Shown here one piece after another: positions 26,510 to 34,636 of a stretch of 64,000 nucleotides of DNA. Source of the stretch: Cohnella luojiensis (GTDB lineage Bacteria > Bacillota > Bacilli > Paenibacillales > Paenibacillaceae); the NCBI RefSeq assembly GCF_004564235.1, contig NZ_SOMN01000009.1:62001-126000 (forward strand). Reading direction: 5' to 3'. The position numbers and the translations under genes are program-made. Each line of letters starts with the position of its first letter. Position 1 is the stretch's first letter. A model generated the notes under the pieces. That model was not told where the DNA came from, made no database searches, and saw only the letters and a program-made list of their open reading frames with translations.

Positions 26510-27321
26510 TCGAACGGCTCCGGCAATGGGAGCAGTTGGGTTAAGGGAACGAACTTCGCATTACTTTGCAGCTCCGGTATCGTTTTCTTTAAAACCCCTG
26601 ACGTTTGAAGCCCCGAAGGTCCGACATGGCCGATGACGATACATTGATCATTCTTCGAGAGGAATTTCTTTACTTCGGCAATTTGCTTTAGAACATGACG
26701 CTTGGTATACACATCATCAAGGAATACATCGTTGTGCAGCGTGATGACCCCAACTTCCTTCGCGATCCTAGGAACGACGGTTCTGTAAGAAGTTCGGCTA
26801 TCGAGGAAAAAAAGCCCCCTCTCTTTGCAAACCTGGAGCACAATTCGCATGACGCGTTTATCGGCGGTGGCTTTCGAGCCCATGTGATTGTTCATCCCGA
26901 TCGCGTGGGGTACTGCTGCGATTGCTGCTTCGACGCGATTACGGATTTCTTCTTCCGTCAAATCAGTCGTGATGGAACCAGGCCCGAGCCAACTGCGTTT
27001 ACCCCTGATAGGCTCCATGGGAAGGTGGACGATGACGTCATGGCCTTTACGATATGCAGCTTCAGCATCCTGCTTCGTTGTCGGCAGGAATGGCATGACC
27101 GCAACCGTAAGCTTGATGGGTAACTCCAGCATTTGATCCGTGCCCGTCATGCCGTTGCCGAAATCATCTATGACAACGGCGATTTGGCGGGTTATAAGCT
27201 TGTCCGTCTTCGGTCCGGCTGTACGCGCATGAACGGTTAAACCACATAACGCTATTCCAGCGCTCACAAGGATCGCAATTTTCCATGGTCTCGTCCGAAT
27301 TGTGATTGCATTCATGATCAT
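26488..27321 (-). CDS. Divergent polysaccharide deacetylase (YibQ-like)
   Basis: 277 aa; ATG at 27319-27321 with AGGAGG 4 nt upstream (a second ATG two codons on is equally possible). Signal-like segment at residues 8-25. The domain has the divergent polysaccharide-deacetylase signature: AVVIDDFGNGMTG (metal Asp pair), MPFLPTTKQDAEAAYRKGHDVIVHLPMEP, IGMNNHMGSKATAD, LFFLDSRTSYRT and IVIGHVGPSG. It probably acts on peptidoglycan or another surface polysaccharide outside the membrane. The convergent neighbour is a CwlD-like amidase; the exact substrate is unknown. Confidence 0.88.
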   Translation of the reverse strand: MIMNAITIRTRPWKIAILVSAGIALCGLTVHARTAGPKTDKLITRQIAVVIDDFGNGMTGTDQMLELPIKLTVAVMPFLPTTKQDAEAAYRKGHDVIVHLPMEPIRGKRSWLGPGSITTDLTEEEIRNRVEAAIAAVPHAIGMNNHMGSKATADKRVMRIVLQVCKERGLFFLDSRTSYRTVVPRIAKEVGVITLHNDVFLDDVYTKRHVLKQIAEVKKFLSKNDQCIVIGHVGPSGLQTSGVLKKTIPELQSNAKFVPLTQLLPLPEPFDQGQKLR

Positions 27322-27431
27322 TTTTCCTCCTGGCAAGGTTTCGATCTCTGTCTCTCGCTCAGTATCTGCTTAACTGGTAAATTTTATGTACCTGCGCGCA
27401 GAGGGGTCGATCGCGTATCATTTGCGGCGCA

Positions 27432-28121
27432 TTACTCTATTCGTATCCCCGCTGCTTTGCGTAATTCATTAGCCAGCCTATGGATCTCATCCTTCTGTTC
27501 TTGGCTTTTCGCATCCGACCACGCAGGCTTCAAGTATTCATTGATAATCGAGTTGACTTGCTCGACAGTTAGAGTCGTTGGCTTAGGTTTTGCCAGCTGA
27601 GCCAGAAACTTCGCTTTGTCGATACCGGAGCCAGGGCAGGTTTTCCCCGATTGCATTTCTCTGTGGAAGCGGATATCCGGCAATCCGAGTTTCCATCTCG
27701 TCATGATCCCCCGGCACAGCCCTAAAGTTGTTTCTAATTGCGCTCCGGTCAGAACCTCCGCCCCACGGTCGAAGTTGCCGATCATCTCGAACATGAATGG
27801 GTGGACGCCATCGTTGTCGGAGTCGTTGTGGTCGTACGTCGATGCAGGCGAGGTCAATAACGAACGCCCCTCCCAAATATAACCGTCCGGGTCGATCGTC
27901 ACATGCTGTGCTATGTCCGTAAACTTTCTCGTTCCCGTATGAAATCTCCACATGGCTTGAATGAGCGACTCTTTGTCTTTCGCTTCGCGGTAATCCTGTA
28001 TCGTCGGCCTCCATGTTGCATGCACGTGGATGCCATTGAATCGAACCTTTTTTACGGATTGGTCAAGTACGACCAGAAATTCCTGTAAAGTATATCTCCT
28101 GAATTTACGCTTTCCTCCCAT
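27432..28121 (-). CDS. PGRP/Amidase_2-type N-acetylmuramoyl-L-alanine amidase
   Basis: 229 aa with no signal peptide. Amidase_2/PGRP-type elements: FNGIHVHATWRPT, FTDIAQHVTIDPDGYIWEGRS, FMFEMIGNFDRGAE and HREMQSGKTCPGSGID, giving the zinc-binding His and Cys positions of T7-lysozyme-like amidases. The C-terminal 60 residues are helical and charged. Absence of a secretion signal is typical of phage-type endolysins, but no phage genes are nearby. It could be a domesticated lysin or a sporulation enzyme. SD is weak (GAGGG, 13 nt from ATG). Confidence 0.8.
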   Translation of the reverse strand: MGGKRKFRRYTLQEFLVVLDQSVKKVRFNGIHVHATWRPTIQDYREAKDKESLIQAMWRFHTGTRKFTDIAQHVTIDPDGYIWEGRSLLTSPASTYDHNDSDNDGVHPFMFEMIGNFDRGAEVLTGAQLETTLGLCRGIMTRWKLGLPDIRFHREMQSGKTCPGSGIDKAKFLAQLAKPKPTTLTVEQVNSIINEYLKPAWSDAKSQEQKDEIHRLANELRKAAGIRIE

Positions 28122-28191
28122 ATCGCTCGTTCACCCTCTCGACATGTCATGGTTCAGAATATGAATATGCATGATCTGCGCTCACGGCACA

Positions 28192-28231
28192 CAAAAAACA
28201 ACCCCTGCACCTTTTTTAAGATGCAGGGGTT
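28192..28231 (-). terminator. Terminator of the GH5 glucanase gene
   Basis: AACCCCTGCA (28200-28209) pairs with TGCAGGGGTT (28222-28231). On the minus strand TTGTTTTTTG follows. It lies about 45 bp after the stop at 28277. Confidence 0.85.
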
Positions 28232-28276
28232 GGCTTCATGTATTAGAAGTATCCGATCTTTTTGCCTGCAAATATT

Positions 28277-29929
28277 TTACGGAGCTGCACTAATGATAAA
28301 TTCTTCCCAAGCGGACGCTGTATCCCGATTCGCATATAGAACAGCGCCTAAGTTCAGGTCTGCGCTTACGAACTTATTATTGGCCAACGCCTGAAGAGCC
28401 ACTTTCCCGTCGCCTCGATCAACGATTCGAAACTTCTCCCAATCTTGGATGGTTGTAGCCCTTGCGATAAGTTTGGTACTCTGGTTCAGGTCGGCCGTAA
28501 CATATTTATTATTGGCTAACGCCAAAAGCGATATCGTTCCATCCGAGTTGTTGATTACGTTGAATTTTTCCCATCCCCCGACTGTGGTACGGTCCGCAAC
28601 TAATGGGCTGCCCCCCGCATCTTCCGCGCATACATAGTTGTTGTTAACAACTGCTCTAATGCTGGACGCACTCGTAGGAGGGTTCGGTTGGCCACCGGCA
28701 TATTTCTTAATAACATTTATCAATCCCGTGTTCACCTGGAAATTAGCAGTCGCAAATTGACTCCATTTGGACGCAATAGTAGCGGAACTGTCATTATAAA
28801 TATCCGGAACCGGGCTCGAGCTGTTATTATAATAACCCCAATTTCCTCCTCCGGTAACTTTGTACGACCAGTTAGACCATGAGGCATTTATCGCATTCAA
28901 TCCAGCCAACCATTTATCCCACAGGTCAAGTTGCCCAAAAGCGAATTCACCCGCATATACCGGAACATTATAAGACGATTGATATTGAGCCATTTTGGAA
29001 AGCCATGTATCAATCATGGAGTTAGTTAAATTCCAGTCGTCGAAATTCGAGAAGTTATAGTGATGCGTTTCATACATGACATTGGTCCAGCCGTATGTCG
29101 ATGGCGGTAGGGATTGTTCCCAGTCAAAAAATGCCGCGACTACGATGATATGGTTAGGATCTTTGGCTCGAACGGCATCATAAAGCCTGTTATAGTAGTT
29201 ATATTTTTGTTGAACCTGGGCTGAGCTCTCCACTGCCCCCGAAGTAAGCAGCGGTTCATTAATCAAATCGTATGCGGCTACTGTCGGATTTCCATTGTAC
29301 CGAGTTGCGATTCGCTCCCAGATTTGCACAGTTCTATCCTGATACGTTGAATTGCTCCATAGTTGATTCGAATTCGATATGCCGCAGGATTGCCATGGGC
29401 AAGCTCCGCCTTGGATGCCGTGAAAATCCAACATGACGTAAATGTTTCTTTGAGCGCTCTCGGTAATGACCCAGTCGAGTTTTCTAAAAGAGTGCGAATC
29501 GGGTTTCATGCTGCCGTCCGGATTCATGAAATCTTCCCAATACATCGGTACGCGAACAAGATTCAGACCCATGTTCTTGATATTGTCCAGATCGCTGGCC
29601 TGAATCCATACATCCTGATATCCGCCTTGCAAGCTATGATTAAGATCTGTTCCGAAACGGTTCCATAAGGTTTGAGTCAAAGTAAACTGATCGGGCGTAT
29701 TCATGGGAGACATCCACGCTTCTTGCAGCAACCAACCGCCCAGGTTCGGTCCGCGAAGATTAACGATGGCCCCCGTTCCGGAATTATTCTTAATCACTTT
29801 ACCGCTCGTTTTCAAGAAGTCGGACGCCTCGAACGCCGCATTCGCTTTAGGTTGCTGAGGGACGGTTACCATTAATCCTGATAAGATCATTAAAGAAAAC
29901 GCGACAAGCAAAATTCTTCTTACAATCAT
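28277..29929 (-). CDS. Secreted GH5 endo/exo-beta-glucanase with C-terminal fascin-like beta-trefoil
   Basis: 550 aa from ATG at 29927-29929 with AGAGGAGG 7 nt upstream. The signal peptide ends near NAAFEA (about 32). The GH5 barrel covers residues 50-400: NLRGPNLGGWLLQEAWM, LDFHGIQGG, acid/base E225 (LINEPL), nucleophile E328 (VYAGEF). The N-terminal motif resembles exo-beta-1,3-glucanase-like GH5 members. Residues 415-550 hold three repeats of a fascin/ricin-like trefoil (NNNYVCAED, NNKYVTADLN, NNKFVSADLN), probably binding glucan. A cre site and a 20-bp palindrome lie upstream, so it is probably repressed by CcpA and a second regulator. Confidence 0.88.
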   Translation of the reverse strand: MIVRRILLVAFSLMILSGLMVTVPQQPKANAAFEASDFLKTSGKVIKNNSGTGAIVNLRGPNLGGWLLQEAWMSPMNTPDQFTLTQTLWNRFGTDLNHSLQGGYQDVWIQASDLDNIKNMGLNLVRVPMYWEDFMNPDGSMKPDSHSFRKLDWVITESAQRNIYVMLDFHGIQGGACPWQSCGISNSNQLWSNSTYQDRTVQIWERIATRYNGNPTVAAYDLINEPLLTSGAVESSAQVQQKYNYYNRLYDAVRAKDPNHIIVVAAFFDWEQSLPPSTYGWTNVMYETHHYNFSNFDDWNLTNSMIDTWLSKMAQYQSSYNVPVYAGEFAFGQLDLWDKWLAGLNAINASWSNWSYKVTGGGNWGYYNNSSSPVPDIYNDSSATIASKWSQFATANFQVNTGLINVIKKYAGGQPNPPTSASSIRAVVNNNYVCAEDAGGSPLVADRTTVGGWEKFNVINNSDGTISLLALANNKYVTADLNQSTKLIARATTIQDWEKFRIVDRGDGKVALQALANNKFVSADLNLGAVLYANRDTASAWEEFIISAAP

Positions 29930-29996
29930 TTCGATTCCTCCTCTGAATTGGAATTCGCCTTTCATCATTTAGAATCCGTTATCACCCCATTTGATT

Positions 29997-30010
29997 TGTA
30001 AGCGATTACA
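29997..30010 (-). promoter_or_regulatory. CcpA cre site upstream of the GH5 gene
   Basis: TGTAAGCGATTACA matches the cre consensus TGWAANCGNTNNCA on both halves and lies 68-81 bp upstream of the GH5 start, consistent with catabolite repression. Confidence 0.7.
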
Positions 30011-30119
30011 CAACATCTGCTGCTTACTTGCGATTTATGAAAAGCCCTTTACTTGAATTAAGGGCATTTTCAACTTTTGTCACAATTCTTCTTATTTCCA
30101 TATCCGTTGATCCTTGTGA

Positions 30120-30139
30120 AAATGAAATCGATTTCATTT
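30120..30139. promoter_or_regulatory. 20-bp perfect palindrome, candidate operator
   Basis: A perfect 20-bp inverted repeat with core TGAAATCGATTTCA, centred on a CpG as in LacI/GalR-family operators. It lies 190 bp upstream of the GH5 gene and 87 bp before the xpt -35. A bulged hairpin (30039-30071, GCCCTT/AAGGGC core) separates it from the cre site. Confidence 0.5.
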
Positions 30140-30225
30140 CCGAATAAATCCAGTATATCAAAAAAATAATTACCCTACAAGAGGATTGGGCGATTTCTGT
30201 TGGAGCAGCTCAGGTCCGCTGTTGT

Positions 30226-30847
<622 letters not shown>

Positions 30848-30850
30848 GCA

Positions 30851-30888
30851 AAAAATCCCCGCGCGATTTATACTCGCGAACGGGGATT
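30851..30888 (-). terminator. Bidirectional terminator between xpt and the repeat protein
   Basis: AATCCCCG with CGGGGATT, plus inner CGCGA/TCGCG pairing. On the minus strand six T follow (GGGGATTTTTTGC); the plus side has a poorer tract. It lies between convergent gene ends at 30847 and 30906. Confidence 0.75.
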
Positions 30889-30905
30889 CCTTGCATTTGG
30901 CGAGA

Positions 30906-31394
30906 TTACCGTACTTCTTCGCGGTTTTTATTGCGCAAGCCGGCCAATCCTATTAGACCCAACAGACCCAGCCATCCCCAGTCGAAATCTCTGTCATTTG
31001 TAGCTGCAGCTCTAACATTGTTGTTTGCGCGAGTCGTCATATTCGTGGTATTCGCCCGGTTGCCGTTCATTCTGGTGGCGTCATAAGCGCCATAAGTGCC
31101 TCTCGTGCCATTCGCGCCGTTTGTTCCGAACATTCCATTCGTACCGTTATTTCCGAACATTCCGTTCGTACCATTATTTCCGAACATTCCATTCGTACCA
31201 TTCGTTCCGAGCGTTCCGAACGTTCCATTCGGAGGGCAATTTACGTTGGTACCGTAATTTCCAAACATTCCGTTAGTACCACCCGTACCCATTCCCGCGC
31301 CCGTCACGTTGTTGCCCTGTTGCGCGAAGGCGGGAATCATAAGAACCAGCGACAAACTTGCGAGCACCATCAAGCTAACCAAGAACTTTCTCAA
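30906..31394 (-). CDS. Secreted Gly/Asn/Thr repeat protein with WGxxGxxG C-terminal motif
   Basis: 162 aa, ATG with AGGGAGG upstream. Signal peptide to about residue 24 (LVLMIPAFAQQ). The middle (about 38-100) is low-complexity, with near-tandem NGTNGMFGN repeats. The C-terminus DWGWLGLLGLIGLAGL followed by RNKNREEVR fits the WGxxGxxG family: hydrophobic helix plus basic tail, like a protein-sorting or membrane-anchoring signal. Probably an envelope or spore-surface protein. The function of this family is, to my knowledge, not established. Confidence 0.8.
   Translation of the reverse strand: MRKFLVSLMVLASLSLVLMIPAFAQQGNNVTGAGMGTGGTNGMFGNYGTNVNCPPNGTFGTLGTNGTNGMFGNNGTNGMFGNNGTNGMFGTNGANGTRGTYGAYDATRMNGNRANTTNMTTRANNNVRAAATNDRDFDWGWLGLLGLIGLAGLRNKNREEVR
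31125..31225 (-). repeat. In-gene repeat encoding NGTNGMFGN
   Basis: About three 30-bp direct repeats (each holding TTCCGAACATTCC and TTCGTACCATT on the plus strand) inside the repeat-protein gene. Near-identity at the DNA level points to recent slippage or recombination. Confidence 0.75.
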
Positions 31395-31521
31395 ATTAAA
31401 ACCTCCCTAGATAAATTGATTACCCCCATAAGTTGTCCCGACGAAATCAATTTATTCTGCAGAGTTTACCCATTTACGCTATACTTTGAGTAGATTGTTT
31501 TTCATTCACTGGAGGTGCCTC

Positions 31522-31731
31522 TTGAGTCAGCCAACAACTTCTAAACCAACGAATCCGCTTCTCATCTCCGTTATCGGTCTCATTCTGATCGTTTTCGGAA
31601 TCGTTGATCTCATTACAGTCGATAAGCTGCTTGGAACGATTCTTCTTACGATCGGCATAGTCTTAGGAATCAGCGGTATTCAACGTTACAAAGCATTAAA
31701 GGCTCAGTTGCTGCGCAATAAGCAACAATAG
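31522..31731 (+). CDS. Small two-helix membrane protein
   Basis: 69 aa from TTG at 31522 with GGAGG 6 nt upstream (MSQPTTSKPTNP). Two hydrophobic helices, about 13-30 (LLISVIGLILIVFGIVDLIT) and 36-52 (LLGTILLTIGIVLGISGI), with a basic C-terminus (RYKALKAQLLRNKQQ). I do not recognise a named family. Divergent from the WGxxGxxG gene and followed by a strong terminator. Confidence 0.7.
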   Translation: MSQPTTSKPTNPLLISVIGLILIVFGIVDLITVDKLLGTILLTIGIVLGISGIQRYKALKAQLLRNKQQ

Positions 31732-31745
31732 AAGCAACACACGAC

Positions 31746-31789
31746 ACCTCTGCCCGAAGACGCGGCGATGTCCGTGCAGAGGTTTTTTA
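31746..31789 (+). terminator. Terminator of the small membrane protein gene
   Basis: ACCTCTGC (31746-31753) pairs with GCAGAGGT (31776-31783), followed by TTTTTTAC. Confidence 0.75.
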
Positions 31790-31905
31790 CGCTGTGCATT
31801 TGCCTGATTTTATTGGATCTGGGTGAATGTACTGACCATATATTTAACCCGACATAAGCTAATAACGTGACCGATCGTCATAATAAACGCACGGTGGTGA
31901 TAGAC

Positions 31906-32022
31906 TTGGGATACCCTGTTGCAGGTGAAGGTTGCGGCTATGGTGGTGGCGTAATGGGTGCCGCTGCATTCGCACTTGTACTTTTCGTCCTCTTGGTAAT
32001 CATCTTGCGCGCTGGTTATTAA
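31906..32022 (+). CDS. YjcZ-family sporulation-associated small membrane protein
   Basis: 38 codons: TTG start at 31906 with GGTGG about 8 nt upstream. The product begins MGYPVAGEGCGYGGGVMGA and ends in one hydrophobic helix (AFALVLFVLLVIIL) with RAGY. A Gly/Tyr-rich head followed by a valine/leucine/isoleucine helix is the hallmark of the YjcZ family found in spore formers (30-50 aa). Too short for ordinary gene callers. Probably made in sporulation and inserted in a spore membrane. A terminator follows 20 bp later. Confidence 0.8.
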   Translation: MGYPVAGEGCGYGGGVMGAAAFALVLFVLLVIILRAGY

Positions 32023-32042
32023 TTCATAATAGCTGTGCTACT

Positions 32043-32080
32043 CCCGCCGCCCTATTTAGGGTTGGCGGGCTTTCTTTTTT
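32043..32080 (+). terminator. Terminator of the YjcZ-like gene
   Basis: CCCGCC (32043-32048) pairs with GGCGGG (32064-32069), with inner CCCTA/AGGG pairing, followed by CTTTCTTTTTT. Confidence 0.8.
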
Positions 32081-32153
32081 GCACAGGATGAACAACTTCA
32101 TCCTTTATAATGCGTAGGTATATGAAAGATCACATTTTTAGGAGGTCATGTCC

Positions 32154-32375
32154 TTGCTTCCGTTCGACGGATTTAGCTTAGGCGGGTTATTTGCCTTTTT
32201 CTTTGTCATTTCAGCAGTGCTTTTCATTATTCATATTGCCGTTTGCGTTTGGGCTTATCGCGACAGCCGTAATAAAGGAAGAAGCCAAGAGTTTGCGTTG
32301 ATCGTCTTGATCGGTCTGCTGTTTTTCCCTTTAATGGGCCTTATTATTTACTTGCTAATACGGAACCAAAAATAA
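32154..32375 (+). CDS. PLDc_N-domain small membrane protein
   Basis: 73 aa from TTG at 32154, chosen since AGGAGG is 8 nt upstream; ATG at 32148 is only 2 nt from the SD. Two hydrophobic helices (FFFVISAVLFIIHIAVCVWAY and FALIVLIGLLFFPLMGLIIY) joined by RDSRNKGRSQE. This is the pattern of the phospholipase D N-terminal-like (PLDc_N) domain found as a stand-alone small membrane protein in Firmicutes. Function unknown. Confidence 0.75.
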   Translation: MLPFDGFSLGGLFAFFFVISAVLFIIHIAVCVWAYRDSRNKGRSQEFALIVLIGLLFFPLMGLIIYLLIRNQK

Positions 32376-32380
32376 GCAAG

Positions 32381-32404
32381 GACCCCAGCCAATGGGCTGG
32401 GGTC
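32381..32404. terminator. Perfect hairpin between convergent genes
   Basis: GACCCCAGCC (32381-32390) pairs with GGCTGGGGTC (32395-32404), loop AATG. T tracts are poor on both sides, but the position between gene ends at 32375 and 32442 fits a shared terminator. Confidence 0.6.
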
Positions 32405-32441
32405 AAATTATGAATTAGGGCAATCTAACTTAACAGGGGTC

Positions 32442-34622
32442 TTACCAAGCCAAGGTCACATTAATTCCGTCGGGCACTCCGGGATACTGGATGAGGACCG
32501 TTTCCGACTCCGTATCATAATGGAATTCCGCAGTTGCGTCTCCGGCCGCTACGCTGAGCGGTTCGCGCGCGACGCGAATGCGCGTACTGACTTTCATATC
32601 GGACGGGGACTCCGACACGAAGGAGAAGCGTGACTCCTCCAGACGTTCGTCTCTGATCCGCGAGGAACTTACGAGGATCGCCGGGACGTCGGCACCTTTC
32701 TCCTCCCAAGTCAGATCATACAGCAGGCTGTCTTCGCCCGGCTTCAGCTTCACCGTCCGCCGCACCGGCAGGTCCGCCTCGAACAAGTCAAGAAATAATC
32801 CTTGAAGAACCGCATCTTGCACTGATTCCGTCTCATCCAGCACGTGCGTTATCAGATAAGGACCGCGTCTCATTTGCATCAGTCCGCTCTCCTTGTAATC
32901 TCCCGCTTCCCCTCGAATAACGAGTGCTCTACGGACACTATCTCGCACTCGTTTTGCGCCCGAGTCCGAATGGGACAGAACGGACGGGTTGACCCGGTGG
33001 AATATAACGGCGCCTCTGCCGACAGGGTGCTCGCCTTCTTTAGGATTTCGCCCGAGTCCCATCGATTCGAACAGATGCTCCTCAGGTCGGTCGTATGCTC
33101 CGCGTCCGCTGTTCCACCACTCGCGAACGGAGTGGAACGGATCCGAACCGTCCCCGACATAGAGGAGTACGCCGCCTTCCCTCACCCATTGGCCGATCGC
33201 TTGATGAATGCCGGGATGCTCCGGTTTCATGAATTCGTAACTGAGCATCAGCACCCGGTAGACTTCCAGATAACCGGGGAAAGTCAGGATGTTGTCGAAC
33301 TGCACCGGCCTGAGCGGAATCCCGCTCTTCACAAGCGGCATCGCCAAGCCATAGAACGCGGACCAATCGAGCAGCTCCTGCTGCTCTGCCGTCAGCGAAT
33401 CGGGGGCTAGGGTGCCGTCATATTTGAATACGGCGCTTTCGTCATCCCCGTCCGCGATGACATCGCCCCGTTGATACATCGCCGAATTGGCTAAGCAAAG
33501 ACCAATTCCGGTTGTGTAGGCTCCATCCCCGCTATGCTCCTCGTGATTATGCATGTCGCGCAATACATTCATAACCGTCAGCAGGACGGTAGCGTAATCG
33601 CCGGGAATAGACTCCTTGCCCTGTCCGTCTTCCGTCGGATAGGTACCCTCGAACACGCGTCGCGGCCACGGACATACTTCGTACTGGTTGACGCCGGGAT
33701 GCAGCAAGGAGGCAACGACGGTCGACCGGTAATTTTTCCGGTAATCGCTCCAGCTGTAGCGCGGATTATCCTCGATCGGATCGTGCAAAAACCACATTTC
33801 GCGCCCCGTGCCGCGAGTAAGCTCCTGCATGATGCCGTATTCCAAATACGCCGTCTCGAACGTCCGCTCGCGTCGAACTCCCTTGTATACGTTCGGCGTC
33901 CGTGACGTCCCCGTCCAAATCTGGGCGATGAAGCCATCGCAGGCCGGCATGGAAACCAACAGCGCTTCGGGACTGATAATTCTCCACTGCGTGTAGTTGA
34001 TGAGACTGTGCGTCGGCACATAGAAACGTACCGTTCTTCCGTAGGTCGCAAGCGAATACTCCTTCATTTGGCTGCAAATCCGGTCGAGCGCCCGGTAATA
34101 CATCGCAGCCTTCAGCTTGGAAGCCCGGTACTGGGCGTCGGGCGAGGAATGGGGAGGAATCCAGTCTTCTCCGTAATAATTCAGCCACTCCCGCTTGAAC
34201 GCTTCCGAATACCCTGATGCCGCCCAGAATTCCGGCTCCTCCATATGAATGGCTTCCACGCCGCAGTCGATCGCCCGCTTGATATGGCTCGCCAAATATT
34301 CGGTGAACGAAATCGTCGGCACCATATACGGAACATCCTTGCCATGGAGCAAATGTTTGCCGTAGCGGTCGGTCTGGGCTTCATCCCAATGGTCGCGCCC
34401 GTCGAATCGGCCGTACAAATAGTCTTGATATTGGCCCCATGAGACGCCCGTCATGAGATGGATCGTATAATTAGCGAGCTTCCAACCTTCGATTCTCTCC
34501 GGCAGATCATTCGAGATTCCGTACACCATAACGAAATCCGTACGCAAATCGTATTTCGGTCCGTATGGGCGCGATTCTTGAAATCCGGTCCACTCGGGAC
34601 CCGCTTTCGTTCTCCGGTTCAA
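32442..34622 (-). CDS. Putative GH42-like glycoside hydrolase of the mannoside locus
   Basis: 726 aa, no signal peptide, TTG start with AAGGAGG 8 nt upstream. The N-terminal 400 residues look like a TIM-barrel hydrolase: VMVYGISNDL, AIHMEEPEFWA (candidate catalytic acid), TVRFYVPTHS, EMWFLHDPIED. A Rossmann-like glutaminase-type domain follows (VLMLSYEFMKPEHPGIHQAI, GGVLLYVGDG), as in the trimerisation domain of GH42. A beta-sandwich C-terminus ends it. I cannot place it in a named GH family. It is the last gene of the binding protein/permease/alpha-mannosidase operon, so it probably works on imported oligosaccharides in the cytosol. Confidence 0.65.
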   Translation of the reverse strand: MNRRTKAGPEWTGFQESRPYGPKYDLRTDFVMVYGISNDLPERIEGWKLANYTIHLMTGVSWGQYQDYLYGRFDGRDHWDEAQTDRYGKHLLHGKDVPYMVPTISFTEYLASHIKRAIDCGVEAIHMEEPEFWAASGYSEAFKREWLNYYGEDWIPPHSSPDAQYRASKLKAAMYYRALDRICSQMKEYSLATYGRTVRFYVPTHSLINYTQWRIISPEALLVSMPACDGFIAQIWTGTSRTPNVYKGVRRERTFETAYLEYGIMQELTRGTGREMWFLHDPIEDNPRYSWSDYRKNYRSTVVASLLHPGVNQYEVCPWPRRVFEGTYPTEDGQGKESIPGDYATVLLTVMNVLRDMHNHEEHSGDGAYTTGIGLCLANSAMYQRGDVIADGDDESAVFKYDGTLAPDSLTAEQQELLDWSAFYGLAMPLVKSGIPLRPVQFDNILTFPGYLEVYRVLMLSYEFMKPEHPGIHQAIGQWVREGGVLLYVGDGSDPFHSVREWWNSGRGAYDRPEEHLFESMGLGRNPKEGEHPVGRGAVIFHRVNPSVLSHSDSGAKRVRDSVRRALVIRGEAGDYKESGLMQMRRGPYLITHVLDETESVQDAVLQGLFLDLFEADLPVRRTVKLKPGEDSLLYDLTWEEKGADVPAILVSSSRIRDERLEESRFSFVSESPSDMKVSTRIRVAREPLSVAAGDATAEFHYDTESETVLIQYPGVPDGINVTLAW

Positions 34623-34636
34623 ATCGATATACCTCC

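Noticed and set aside
27432-28121. Prophage lysis module
   Set aside because: The amidase is endolysin-like, but no holin, tail or integrase genes flank it.
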